A DNA stretch of 64,000 nt from Pseudobdellovibrionaceae bacterium. Lineage in GTDB: Bacteria > Bdellovibrionota > Bdellovibrionia > Bdellovibrionales > Bdellovibrionaceae. Shown piece by piece: positions 34,434 through 42,866 of this stretch (positions within the stretch are counted from its first letter, which is position 1; each line of letters starts with the position of its first letter). The stretch covers positions 2,760,565 to 2,824,564 of the forward strand of contig JAHBUV010000001.1 of assembly GCA_019637915.1 (NCBI GenBank), written 5' to 3'. The notes under the pieces are model-generated. The model did not search any database. It was given only the letters and a program-made list of their open reading frames with translations, and was not told the origin of the DNA. A program made the translations under genes and the position numbers.

Positions 34434-35050
34434 GGCTTTTTCTCCAGGTCGTTGGGGAGGCTGTCGTCGTGGCTCTTCACCCAGGCGGTGAGGGCGAGGC
34501 TCAGGGCGCGGTCCACCGGGATGTCGACCGGGTGCAGGCGCTGCTTCGGCACCAGGAAAGTCAGCCCGCCCAGGCCGTAACTCCACGGGATGTAGACGGC
34601 GACCTTGCCCTGGGTCTGATCCTTCATCTCCTGCAGGTCCTTGAAGGACTCGCGGGTCACCAGGCCCAGCGCCTGCAGGCCCTCGGGGCCCAGCTCCACC
34701 AGCACGACGGCCTTCATGTCCTGCTGGCCTTTTTTCGAGAACAGGTTCATCAGATCGCGCAAAGGCGAATACACCGCTTTGATGAGGGGGATGGACTGCA
34801 GCCGCCGTTCCAGGCGCTGCAACAGTTCCCCGATCAGCAGGTTGTTCAGCATGAGACCGAAAATGAAAACCACGATGACGGTGATGAGGAATCCCAAACC
34901 GGGAATGTACGTTTCCGGGATGATGGTGCGGATCACGCCCCCGAGCAGGTTCTCGACGATGAGCACGCCGGTGTAGAGGATGTAGATGGTGATGGCGATG
35001 GGGAGGAAGGTGAGGAGGCCGCGGAAGAAGATGGCTCGGATTTGCTGCAT
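34430..35050 (-). CDS. DUF502 family membrane protein
   Basis: A 206-residue inner-membrane protein of the DUF502 family. Two hydrophobic helices (residues 5-31 and 53-73) are followed by a cytoplasmic or peripheral domain with IPLIKAVYSPLRDLMNLF and KVAVYIPWSYGLGGLTFLVPKQRLHPVDI, both typical of the family. The ATG at 35050 matches the family start (MQQIRAIFFRGLLTFLP); the frame runs 45 codons upstream without homologous sequence. The function of DUF502 is not established. It is translationally coupled to the next gene. Confidence 0.87.
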   Translation of the reverse strand: MQQIRAIFFRGLLTFLPIAITIYILYTGVLIVENLLGGVIRTIIPETYIPGLGFLITVIVVFIFGLMLNNLLIGELLQRLERRLQSIPLIKAVYSPLRDLMNLFSKKGQQDMKAVVLVELGPEGLQALGLVTRESFKDLQEMKDQTQGKVAVYIPWSYGLGGLTFLVPKQRLHPVDIPVDRALSLALTAWVKSHDDSLPNDLEKKP

Positions 35051-35111
35051 GCAGAAAGCATAGGATGAAACCCGGGGAATCTCAAATGGAGACGGGCGCC
35101 TCGAACGCCTC

Positions 35112-35135
35112 ATCGCGGGACACCGCGATTTTTTT
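35112..35135 (+). terminator. Intrinsic terminator-like hairpin in the leader of the subtilase-PilZ gene
   Basis: ATCGCGG (35112-35118) pairs with CCGCGAT (35123-35129) across a 4-nt loop and is followed by a run of seven T on the plus strand. No plus-strand gene lies just upstream; the next gene on this strand starts at 35199. It may be an attenuator for that gene or may stop antisense transcription from the left. Confidence 0.65.
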
Positions 35136-35198
35136 GCTTGTCTCAAGGCCCCTCGACGAAAGGCCGAAGAGTCTTTGGATGCCACGAAAGGGGTTCGC

Positions 35199-37031
35199 TT
35201 GAGACTCTTTCAAATTCTTGTTGTCTTGCTGGCGGTGCCGCTCGCGCCGGGCCCCTTGTGGGCCCAGGGATCACCTTCCGAGGTCATCGAGGGCGAATAC
35301 CTGGTGAAGTTCAAACCGGCGGCCTTCGGTCAGGTCCTGGGCAAACTGCGCGGCAAGGCGCAGCTGAAAGGCTCTTTCGCCCAAAAGGGCATGTATCACC
35401 TCTCCAACACGGACGCCTCCCTGCTCGAGGAGCTTCGCGCCGATCCCGATGTCCTGTACGTTGAGCCGAATTACCGTTTGCAGACCATCACCGGCGACGC
35501 CCAGGGGCAGGCGGTGAGCGCCGAGGAAATCCAGTCGACGCAAAGCTACACCCAGTCCGGCGCGCCGGTGAAGGCCGTCGAGGCCTGGGCGCGGTCGGCG
35601 GCTTACGACGCGAACAACCGTCCCATCGTCGCCATCATCGACACGGGTCTGGACTCGAACCACTACGTTTTCCGCCAGACGAATTCCCTGTGGGTGAACA
35701 CCCGGGAGATCCCGGGCAACGGCATCGACGACGACTTCAACGGTTACGTCGACGACGTCAGCGGTTGGAACTTCATCACCAACTCGCCGAACTTCTTCGA
35801 TGACGAGGACCACGGCACCCACGTCGCCGGCATCGTGCTGGGCGCGACCCAGAACATCCTGGCCCCGCAGGCGGACCTGGAGCCCGCGAAAGTGCGCTTG
35901 ATGCCCTTGAAATTCCTGGACGCCAACGGCTCGGGTTCCACCTCGGCCGCCATCAGCGCCATGTACTACGCCGTGAACATGGGCGCCAAAGTCATCAACT
36001 GCTCCTGGGGCGGCGGCTCCTACAGCCGCGCCCTGCACGACGCCATCACCTACGCTTACGAGCACGGGGTCATCGTCGTGACGGCCGCGGGCAACTACTC
36101 GAACAACAACGACGTGACGCCGATGTACCCGGCGAACTACGACGTGCCGTCCAATCTGTCGGTGGCGGCCACGGGCGATTCCGATCGCCTGGCGAGTTTC
36201 TCCAACTACGGCGCCAGCAAGGTCCAGATCGGCGCGCCGGGCGTGTACGTTTACAGCACCCTGCCGGGCGGTTACTTCCTGTCCTTGTCGGGCACCTCGA
36301 TGGCGGCCCCCTTCGTGGCGGGCGCCGCGGCCATGGCCGCCCGGGAAGCCCCGAACATGAGCGGCTACCAGCTGCGCAGCATGATGATCGGCACGGCGGA
36401 CGCGGTGTCTTACCTGAGCGGCAAAGTGTCCTCGAGCGGCCGCGTGAACCTGAACAATCTGTTGGGCGTCGCCCAAGGCCAGGTGAGCACGTCCTCCTAC
36501 CAGCCGGCCTATAAACCGGATTACTCGGCGGACCGTTCTCCGGCCTCGGACGCCGGCGCTCCGGCCGGTTGCGGTCTCGTTTCCTCCGTCGCCGGGGCGG
36601 GATGGGGCCTGGGCGGCGGCGGTTCCGGGGGCGGCGGCATGGCCCCGGGCACGGTGACGGGCATCCTGTTCCTGCTGCCCTTCCTGCTGTGGGTGGCCTT
36701 GCGCCTGCGCTCGCCGAAGGATCAGCGCCGCTTCGATCGCTACATCATGCAGTCGGACCTGATCATCAAGTCGGGCGACCGGCAGCTGGTCGGCACGATC
36801 AAAACCATCTCCATGGGCGGTCTGTCCTTCGACGTCGACGAGGCGCTCGAACGCGGCGGCACCATCCAGATGAAAGTCCTCGGTCCCGACGGCCGTGAGG
36901 CCATCGAGGTCGAAGGCCGCATCGTGTGGAGCGAGCAGAACCAATCCTACGGCGTGCAGTTCAGCTCGGTGCGCGAGCAGGCGAAAGCGGTGCTGTTCGG
37001 ATGGACGCGCCACCTGGTGCGCCAGGAGTAG
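35199..37031 (+). CDS. Subtilase with membrane anchor and C-terminal PilZ domain
   Basis: A 610-residue fusion protein. Order: signal peptide (1-22), I9-type propeptide (about 28-95), subtilisin S8 domain (about 135-425) with D148 in AIIDTGLD, H205 in DHGTHVAG, oxyanion N299 in TAAGN and S367 in SGTSMAAP, then a Gly-rich linker, a membrane helix (about 485-504), and a PilZ domain (about 508-603). The PilZ part has R510-x3-R514 (RRFDR) and TISMGG (536-541), close to the D/N-x-S-x-x-G motif, then VEGRIVW and YGVQF. The protease should face the periplasm and the PilZ domain the cytoplasm. TTG at 35199 is chosen because AAAGGGG lies upstream and it gives a clean signal peptide; no ATG fits. A Cys in AGCGLVSS before the Gly linker resembles CTERM-type sorting tails. 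Confidence 0.9.
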   Translation: MRLFQILVVLLAVPLAPGPLWAQGSPSEVIEGEYLVKFKPAAFGQVLGKLRGKAQLKGSFAQKGMYHLSNTDASLLEELRADPDVLYVEPNYRLQTITGDAQGQAVSAEEIQSTQSYTQSGAPVKAVEAWARSAAYDANNRPIVAIIDTGLDSNHYVFRQTNSLWVNTREIPGNGIDDDFNGYVDDVSGWNFITNSPNFFDDEDHGTHVAGIVLGATQNILAPQADLEPAKVRLMPLKFLDANGSGSTSAAISAMYYAVNMGAKVINCSWGGGSYSRALHDAITYAYEHGVIVVTAAGNYSNNNDVTPMYPANYDVPSNLSVAATGDSDRLASFSNYGASKVQIGAPGVYVYSTLPGGYFLSLSGTSMAAPFVAGAAAMAAREAPNMSGYQLRSMMIGTADAVSYLSGKVSSSGRVNLNNLLGVAQGQVSTSSYQPAYKPDYSADRSPASDAGAPAGCGLVSSVAGAGWGLGGGGSGGGGMAPGTVTGILFLLPFLLWVALRLRSPKDQRRFDRYIMQSDLIIKSGDRQLVGTIKTISMGGLSFDVDEALERGGTIQMKVLGPDGREAIEVEGRIVWSEQNQSYGVQFSSVREQAKAVLFGWTRHLVRQE

Positions 37032-37034
37032 GGA

Positions 37035-37673
37035 TCAACGCGCGGTCAACAGGCGCCGGAACTCCTCCGGCGGCGGGCATTCCCACGACAGGGGAATGCC
37101 TTTCCATTTCAGCGTGAGTGAACGTGAATGCAAGGCCATGCGCTCGTCCGCGCGGGCTTTCCCGTAACGGCCGTCCCCCACGACGGGATGGCGGGAAAGG
37201 GCGGCGTGGCGGCGGATCTGGTGAGTGCGACCGGTGTGCAGCTGGCATTCGATGCGGCTGCGGCCGGGACCCCGCTCCAGAACCTGGAAATCGGTGCGGG
37301 CGTCTTTTTGGGCGTCGCGCGGCCCCTGCGGGTTTTGCCGGCCTTCCGAGCGATCGCTCAAAGCCCAGGTCCACACGCCGCCGTCCTCTTCGATCACGCC
37401 CTCCACGACGGCCTCGTAGATCTTCTCGACGTTCGCGGAGTTCCACAGGCTCATCAATTCGGCCGCCGACTTCGGGGATTTGGCGAGCAGCAAAAGACCG
37501 CTGGTCTCGCGATCCAGGCGATGCACGGGGTGCAGCTTCGGACCGCTCCCGGAGAGCAGGCTCACCACGTCCCGGCCGTCCTGCTCCTGGGTGGCGTGGA
37601 CGGGCAGGCCGGCGGGCTTGTCGACCACCAACCATTCGCGGCTTTGTTCGATGATGAGGAGTTCGGTTTTCAG
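37035..37673 (-). CDS. RluA-family pseudouridine synthase
   Basis: A 212-residue enzyme that converts uridine to pseudouridine in rRNA or tRNA. The catalytic Asp is D54 in HRLDRETSGLLLLAK. The opening WLVVDKPAGLPVH and the later LHTGRTHQIRRHAALSRHPVVGD are typical of the RluA family. There is no ATG or good GTG near the expected N-terminus. A CTG at 37673 overlaps the stop of mgtE (CTGA), which matches the ATGA-type coupling seen elsewhere here, so CTG is the likely start; a TTG further in would remove conserved residues. The exact site modified is unknown. Confidence 0.87.
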   Translation of the reverse strand: MKTELLIIEQSREWLVVDKPAGLPVHATQEQDGRDVVSLLSGSGPKLHPVHRLDRETSGLLLLAKSPKSAAELMSLWNSANVEKIYEAVVEGVIEEDGGVWTWALSDRSEGRQNPQGPRDAQKDARTDFQVLERGPGRSRIECQLHTGRTHQIRRHAALSRHPVVGDGRYGKARADERMALHSRSLTLKWKGIPLSWECPPPEEFRRLLTAR

Positions 37674-39028
37674 AGGAGGGAGCCCTTCAGCATGACGCTC
37701 GCCACGGAGAAGTAGATCACCAGTCCCGTCACGTCGACGATGGTGGCGACCATGGGCGCCGAGGCGGAGGCCGGATCGAGCCGGAGTTTCTTCAGGATGA
37801 AGGGCAGCATGGATCCCGACAGGGTCCCCCACAGCACGACGCCGATGACGGCGAAGAAGATCGTCATGCCGACGGCCAGCCAATGCGGGCCGTAGAGCTG
37901 CTCTTTCGCCGGCCACAGCAGGATGCGCGTCAGGCCGATGCCGCCCAGGAGAACGCCCAGGCAGATGCCGGAGAGGAGCTCGCGCCCCAGCACGCGCCAC
38001 CAGTCGCGCATGCGCACTTCGCCCAGGGCCATGGCGCGGATGATCAGGGTCGACGCTTGCGAACCGGAGTTCCCGCCGGACGAGATGATCAAAGGGATGA
38101 AGAGGGCGAGCACGACGGCGCGCTCGATCTCCACCTGGAAGTAACCCATGGCCGTGGCGGTGAACATCTCGCCCACGAACAGGATGGACAGCCAGCCGCC
38201 GCGCTTGCGGATCAGCTCGAAGAAGGGCGTTTTCATGTAGGGGGCGTCGAGGGTTTCCATCCCCCCGATCTTCTGGATGTCCTCGGTCGCCTCTTCCTGG
38301 ATGGTGTCGGCGATGTCGTCGAGGGTGACGATCCCCTTCATGTGGCCGTCGCCGTCGACGACCGGCAGGGCCAACAAGGATTGTTGTTGGAAGATGCGGG
38401 CGATCTGCTCCTGGTCGAGATCCACGGGGATCTTGACGATGTCGGGGTGCATGATGTCCTTGACGGTTTTTCCCGGCGAGGCGGAGAAGAGCTCGCGGAA
38501 GGAAACCACCCCCTGCAGGTGCTGGTTGGCGTCGATGACGTAGCAGTAATAAATCGTCTCGACCTGGGTCTTCGATTGGATGCGCAGGTAGCTGATCGCC
38601 TCGTCGACGGTCATGTCGGGGCGCAGGCGCACGAAGCGCGAGCTCATCAAACCCCCGGCGTTGTCCTCGGCGTAGGCGAGCAGGGCCGAAACCTCGCGCT
38701 TCGTCTGCGGATCGAGGAGGGAGAGCACCTCGTCCTTGGAGTCGGTGCCCATTTCCTGGATCAAGTCGGCCACGTCATCGGGGGCGAGCAGGCGGACCCA
38801 GGAGCGTTTTTCCAGGGCCGAGGCCTCGGACAGGAGTTCGGCCTGGTCATGGGGGGAGAGGCTCAGGAAAAGCTCTTCGGCGTCGGTGCGGCTCAAGGCA
38901 TTGAACTGCTCTTTGCGTTCACCGACGGTGAGCGAAGGCCAGTTGGAGGCCAGCTGGACCAAAGCACTGTCGTTGGCGATGGTTCCGTCATCCGACGCGT
39001 CGTTGTGGATGTTTTCGCTGTTGTCCAT
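37670..39028 (-). CDS. mgtE: Magnesium transporter MgtE
   Basis: A 452-residue inner-membrane magnesium channel. Residues about 20-130 form the N domain, 135-255 the two CBS domains (LMSSRFVRLRPDMTVDEA and IMHPDIVKIPVDLDQEQ), and 275-452 five membrane helices. IISSGGNSGSQASTLIIRAMALGEV is the conserved pore region. The cytoplasmic CBS and N domains close the channel when Mg is plentiful. Its stop overlaps the start of the pseudouridine synthase gene. No Mg riboswitch is visible in the short leader. Confidence 0.95.
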   Translation of the reverse strand: MDNSENIHNDASDDGTIANDSALVQLASNWPSLTVGERKEQFNALSRTDAEELFLSLSPHDQAELLSEASALEKRSWVRLLAPDDVADLIQEMGTDSKDEVLSLLDPQTKREVSALLAYAEDNAGGLMSSRFVRLRPDMTVDEAISYLRIQSKTQVETIYYCYVIDANQHLQGVVSFRELFSASPGKTVKDIMHPDIVKIPVDLDQEQIARIFQQQSLLALPVVDGDGHMKGIVTLDDIADTIQEEATEDIQKIGGMETLDAPYMKTPFFELIRKRGGWLSILFVGEMFTATAMGYFQVEIERAVVLALFIPLIISSGGNSGSQASTLIIRAMALGEVRMRDWWRVLGRELLSGICLGVLLGGIGLTRILLWPAKEQLYGPHWLAVGMTIFFAVIGVVLWGTLSGSMLPFILKKLRLDPASASAPMVATIVDVTGLVIYFSVASVMLKGSLL

Positions 39029-39095
39029 GCCTCGCCCTCGGTTCCATTCCCTATCGGTCGGATGTTTCGAGTTATGAAGGGCCCCCGAGGGAAGA

Positions 39096-40952
39096 TCAAG
39101 TCAAAACTGTCTCTTTGTCCCCTTGGGCGGCGGCCGCTTCGAACTCCCGCATGACCTCTTTCGCGGGACCCAGACGGCGGACTTCGCCGCCGTCGAGCCA
39201 CAGGATGCGATCGCATTTTTCCAGGGTCGACAGGCGGTGGGCGATCAGAATCTGCGTGCGGCCCTCGAAAAATTCCTCCGTGGCTTTGACGAGGATCTCC
39301 TCGGACTGCGGGTCGACGGCGCTGGTGGCTTCATCCATGATGACGACGGGGGCTTTCTGCAACAGGCAGCGGGCCATGCACAGCAGCTGGCGTTCGCCGA
39401 GGGAGAGGTTTTTCCCGCGCTCGGCGACCTTCAGGTTCAGGCCTTCCGGATGCAGGCGGACCCACTCGCCGAGCCCCACGCGGTCCAGGGCGGCGAAGCA
39501 GTCTTCGTCGCTGGCGCGGTTCTCGAGGTCGAGGTTCTGCCGCAGGCTGCCCTGGAACAGCACCGGGTCCTGGGCGATGAAGGCGATGGCCCGGCGGTAG
39601 AGATTGAGGTCGGCGCCCCGGTCGTCATCGCCGACGCGGGCCTCCTGGCCGTCGATCAGGATGCGGCCTTTTTCCACGGGGTAGAGGCGGAACAGGGCCT
39701 GGATCAGGCTGGATTTTCCCGAACCCGTGCGGCCGATGATCCCGACGCGCTCGCCGGGGCGGATGTTGAATGACAGGCCCTTCAGCACCCAGGGCAGGCG
39801 CTCGCTGTAGCGGAACCACAGATCGCGGACCTCCACGGAGGCCGCCGGCGCCATGGTCAGGCGACGGCCGCGCAGGGTTTGTTCGTCCTCGCGGGTGTAG
39901 CGGCGGTGCGTGGTGGGGAAGCGCGCCGACGAGGGCAGGCGACGGCCGGCCTCCAGGGGCAAACGCAGATAACGGTCCAGGCGCTCGACGCCGATCAGGG
40001 CCTCTTCGAGCTGCGACAGCCATTCGAAGAACATCTGCAGGGTGTTGCCGCTCATCACGATGAAGGTGAAGGCGACGCCGATCTCGCCGATGGTCACCAG
40101 GCCATGCCGGGACAACCAGATCGAGGCGAGGCCGGTGATCAGCAGCAGCACCGCCGACTGGGCATTCATCTGATAGGAAAAGAGCACGATGCCGCGGGTG
40201 GTTTGCAGTTTTTTGCGCAGGAAAAAATCATCCAGCGCGCGGAAGCGCAGCCGGAAACTGTCCTCGCGGCGGAAGGAGCGGATGGTGCTGGCGCCTTGCG
40301 TGGTCTCGGCGAAGTGGGCGATGGAGGGCGAACGGCTGGCGGACAGCTCGCGGCGCAGGATCCGCAGGCGGTTGCGGTTCAGGCGGTAGACCAGGTAGTT
40401 CATGGCCGCGATGACCAGCACGAAAACCAGGAAGTAGGACGAAGCCACGGTGATCAGCACCAGCATCAGGATCAGGTCGAAGATGAGGGATAAAAATTCC
40501 GCCAGGGGACCGCCGAACAAACGGAAGACGTTGCCGTAGTCGCTGGAAAAACGCGTGATGATGCGGCCGGCGGGGGTGTTGTCGAAAAAGCTCATGGGGT
40601 AGCGCGAAGTGCGCAAGGTCACTTCGTCGTAGACCTGGGAGATGGCCTGGGCCGAGAGCCGCGAGAAAATCACCCGGAAGCCCATGGTGAGCAGGAAACC
40701 CACGGTGGCCATCGCCGTCAGCACCAGCAGGAAAGAGCGCGCTTCCAGATCGATGCGCCCGTCCACCCAGGCGCCGATGAGATTGGCGTTGCCCAGGAGC
40801 AGCCCGCGGCCGAACAGGCCGACGACGAGGACGGTGAGGATGCGCCCGAGATAGGGCCGGTAACCGAAGAAAAGCGTTTCAAAGACGTGGCGCTGGTAGG
40901 ACTGCTCGCCCAGGCCTTCGCGCTCGGACCAGTTTTTCCGTTCCGTGCTCAT
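39096..40952 (-). CDS. ABC exporter half, ABCC NBD2-like, canonical catalytic site
   Basis: A 618-residue fusion of six helices (about 35-330) and an ATPase domain (about 375-600). Walker A is IGRTGSGKSS, Walker B is VVIMDEATSAVD with the catalytic Glu, but the signature is LSLGERQLLCMAR instead of LSGGQ. This is the pattern of the second ATPase domain in MRP/ABCC proteins. It overlaps the preceding exporter gene by ATGA, which argues for a fixed heterodimer. Substrate unknown; lipids, drugs or conjugates are possible. Confidence 0.93.
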   Translation of the reverse strand: MSTERKNWSEREGLGEQSYQRHVFETLFFGYRPYLGRILTVLVVGLFGRGLLLGNANLIGAWVDGRIDLEARSFLLVLTAMATVGFLLTMGFRVIFSRLSAQAISQVYDEVTLRTSRYPMSFFDNTPAGRIITRFSSDYGNVFRLFGGPLAEFLSLIFDLILMLVLITVASSYFLVFVLVIAAMNYLVYRLNRNRLRILRRELSASRSPSIAHFAETTQGASTIRSFRREDSFRLRFRALDDFFLRKKLQTTRGIVLFSYQMNAQSAVLLLITGLASIWLSRHGLVTIGEIGVAFTFIVMSGNTLQMFFEWLSQLEEALIGVERLDRYLRLPLEAGRRLPSSARFPTTHRRYTREDEQTLRGRRLTMAPAASVEVRDLWFRYSERLPWVLKGLSFNIRPGERVGIIGRTGSGKSSLIQALFRLYPVEKGRILIDGQEARVGDDDRGADLNLYRRAIAFIAQDPVLFQGSLRQNLDLENRASDEDCFAALDRVGLGEWVRLHPEGLNLKVAERGKNLSLGERQLLCMARCLLQKAPVVIMDEATSAVDPQSEEILVKATEEFFEGRTQILIAHRLSTLEKCDRILWLDGGEVRRLGPAKEVMREFEAAAAQGDKETVLT

Positions 40953-42802
40953 TCTCCCCCCTCGGTTTTGTCGGCGTCCAGGGCGGGCAGGGGCTCGCTG
41001 GCCGCGGCCGACACTTCGGGCGGCAGCAGGGGGGCGGGCGCTTCGCCGGCCAGGCGGCGCACGCTGACGGTGAAGTCGCGGAACTCTTTGGAACGCTCGT
41101 TGAGTTCGTGGAAGCTGCCCTGTTCGATCAGGCGGCCGTCCTTGAAGAACAGGATGCGGTCGACCTGATCGAGAACGGTCAGGCGGTGCGTGACCAGCAG
41201 GCGGGTGCGGTGTTTCCACTCGCCGTTCAGCAGTTGCGCCAGCAGTTTCTCCTCCGTGTCGACGTCGACGGCGCTCAGGCAGTCGTCCAGGAGCAGGATC
41301 GGCCCGCGCGCGTAGTGCACGCGCGCCAGGCTGACCCGCTGGCGCTGGCCGCCGGAGAGGTTCACGCCGCGCTCGCCGATCTCGGTTTCAAGGCCGCGCT
41401 CGACGCGCTCGCGGTCGAGGTTGAACTGCGCGGCCTTCAGGGACTTCAGCACCGCCGCGTCCTGGCCGGGGTCGGTGTCGTAATCGAAGACGACGTTGTC
41501 GCGCAGGTTGGCGCTCATGATGAAACCCTCTTGCGGCACGAAGGAGAAAAACCCGCGCAGCTCCTCCTCGCTCAAGCCCAGGGCGTCGCGGCCTTCGATC
41601 CGGTAGCGCCCGAAAGCGGCCCCGGTCTCGCGCAGGAGCGACAGCAGCAGCAAGGTCTTGCCGCTGCCGACTTCGCCGACGATGGCGACGAATTCGCCCG
41701 GCTTCACCGCGAAAGACACGTCGTCGAGCAGCACCTGGTCGTTCACCACCAGGCGCAGGTTGGCGACGTCGAGGGCGGCCTCCCCGGGGGCGGCGGGCGA
41801 AGGCCGTTCCGACGGGCGGGTCATGCGGTTTTCCGTGTCGAGGAAAAGCTGCAGGCGGCGCAACGAGGTCCAGGCGTCGAAACCGAAGGTGAAGAACCAC
41901 GGCATTTGCCGGAAGGGCCGGGTGAGGAAAACGCCGAGGATCCACAGCACGGCGAGGATTTCGCCGGCGCTCAGCGTGCGCTCGCTCCACAAGGTCAGGA
42001 CGGCCAGGGTGGCGATGTTCAGGAAAAAAGTCACCGAGGTCGAGATCGAGTTCATGATCTGACCGTTGGTCACCATGCTGACGCGGTTGTCGGTTTCGAC
42101 GACGCGTTTGCGGAAGATGGCTTTTTCAAAGGCCGCCGTCCAGCCGAGGATGCGCAGGGTGCGGATGTTCTGGATCCACTCGTTGACCAGGCCCGTGCGC
42201 TCCGCGGCCAGCTGCTTGAAACGGTAAAAAAAGCGCGACTGGCGGAACGCCAGGGTGGTGTTCAAAAGCGCGATGGCGACGATCAGGAGCACCGTCGGCA
42301 GCAGCGGCGTCTGGAAAAAAGCCGACAGCGCGAAGGGCGCGAGGATCAGCGGGAACAAAGTCGACGCCCCCATGGGCAGGGTCTGATCGATGAAGACGGT
42401 GGCGCCCGGCACGTCCGTGGCGTAGAGGGACACGGCCTCGCCCAGGGAATGGCGGCTCATCGTATCGGCGCGCAGGGAGAGCATTTTTTCGTACAGCCGG
42501 CGCGAAAAACGCCGCTGCAGGAAAATCGCCTCGCGCGCGCCCAGGTAGCTCGTCAGTTGCGAAAAGCCCTGCGACAGCAGCATGGCGGCGAAGGCGAGGA
42601 GGATCCACGGCAGGCTCGTCGCGTACCAGCCCAGGCTCATGGCGGGCACCGACCCCGTCAGGTGATCGATGAATTCCTTCTGGAACCACGGGGCCGCGAG
42701 GCCCGTCACCGCCGCCATCAGAGACGACAGCAGGATCAGCAGGCGCCAGGACCATCGGTCGAAAATCACGTCCTGGATGAGAGATCGCTCGCGGTGGTCC
42801 AT
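40949..42802 (-). CDS. ABC exporter half, ABCC NBD1-like, degenerate catalytic site
   Basis: A 617-residue half-transporter with six helices (about 20-315) and an ATPase domain (about 345-560). Walker A is VGEVGSGKT, the signature is canonical LSGGQRQR, but Walker B reads ILLLDDCLSAVD, so the catalytic Glu is replaced by Asp, as in the first ATPase domain of MRP/ABCC. A Pro/Ala-rich C-terminal tail (about 590-617) is unusual. It is the first gene of the exporter pair. With the 618-residue partner it should form one active and one degenerate ATP site. Confidence 0.93.
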   Translation of the reverse strand: MDHRERSLIQDVIFDRWSWRLLILLSSLMAAVTGLAAPWFQKEFIDHLTGSVPAMSLGWYATSLPWILLAFAAMLLSQGFSQLTSYLGAREAIFLQRRFSRRLYEKMLSLRADTMSRHSLGEAVSLYATDVPGATVFIDQTLPMGASTLFPLILAPFALSAFFQTPLLPTVLLIVAIALLNTTLAFRQSRFFYRFKQLAAERTGLVNEWIQNIRTLRILGWTAAFEKAIFRKRVVETDNRVSMVTNGQIMNSISTSVTFFLNIATLAVLTLWSERTLSAGEILAVLWILGVFLTRPFRQMPWFFTFGFDAWTSLRRLQLFLDTENRMTRPSERPSPAAPGEAALDVANLRLVVNDQVLLDDVSFAVKPGEFVAIVGEVGSGKTLLLLSLLRETGAAFGRYRIEGRDALGLSEEELRGFFSFVPQEGFIMSANLRDNVVFDYDTDPGQDAAVLKSLKAAQFNLDRERVERGLETEIGERGVNLSGGQRQRVSLARVHYARGPILLLDDCLSAVDVDTEEKLLAQLLNGEWKHRTRLLVTHRLTVLDQVDRILFFKDGRLIEQGSFHELNERSKEFRDFTVSVRRLAGEAPAPLLPPEVSAAASEPLPALDADKTEGGE

Positions 42803-42866
42803 CGCCCGGAATCTTAAACCGCTCCGCGGGACTCGTCATCCGGGAAGCATGCCAAGGGAGGTCAAA

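Noticed and set aside
35051-35198. Cyclic di-GMP riboswitch before the subtilase-PilZ gene
   Set aside because: The terminator is clear, but I could not find the conserved core or the tetraloop-receptor pattern of GEMM riboswitches in the short leader.
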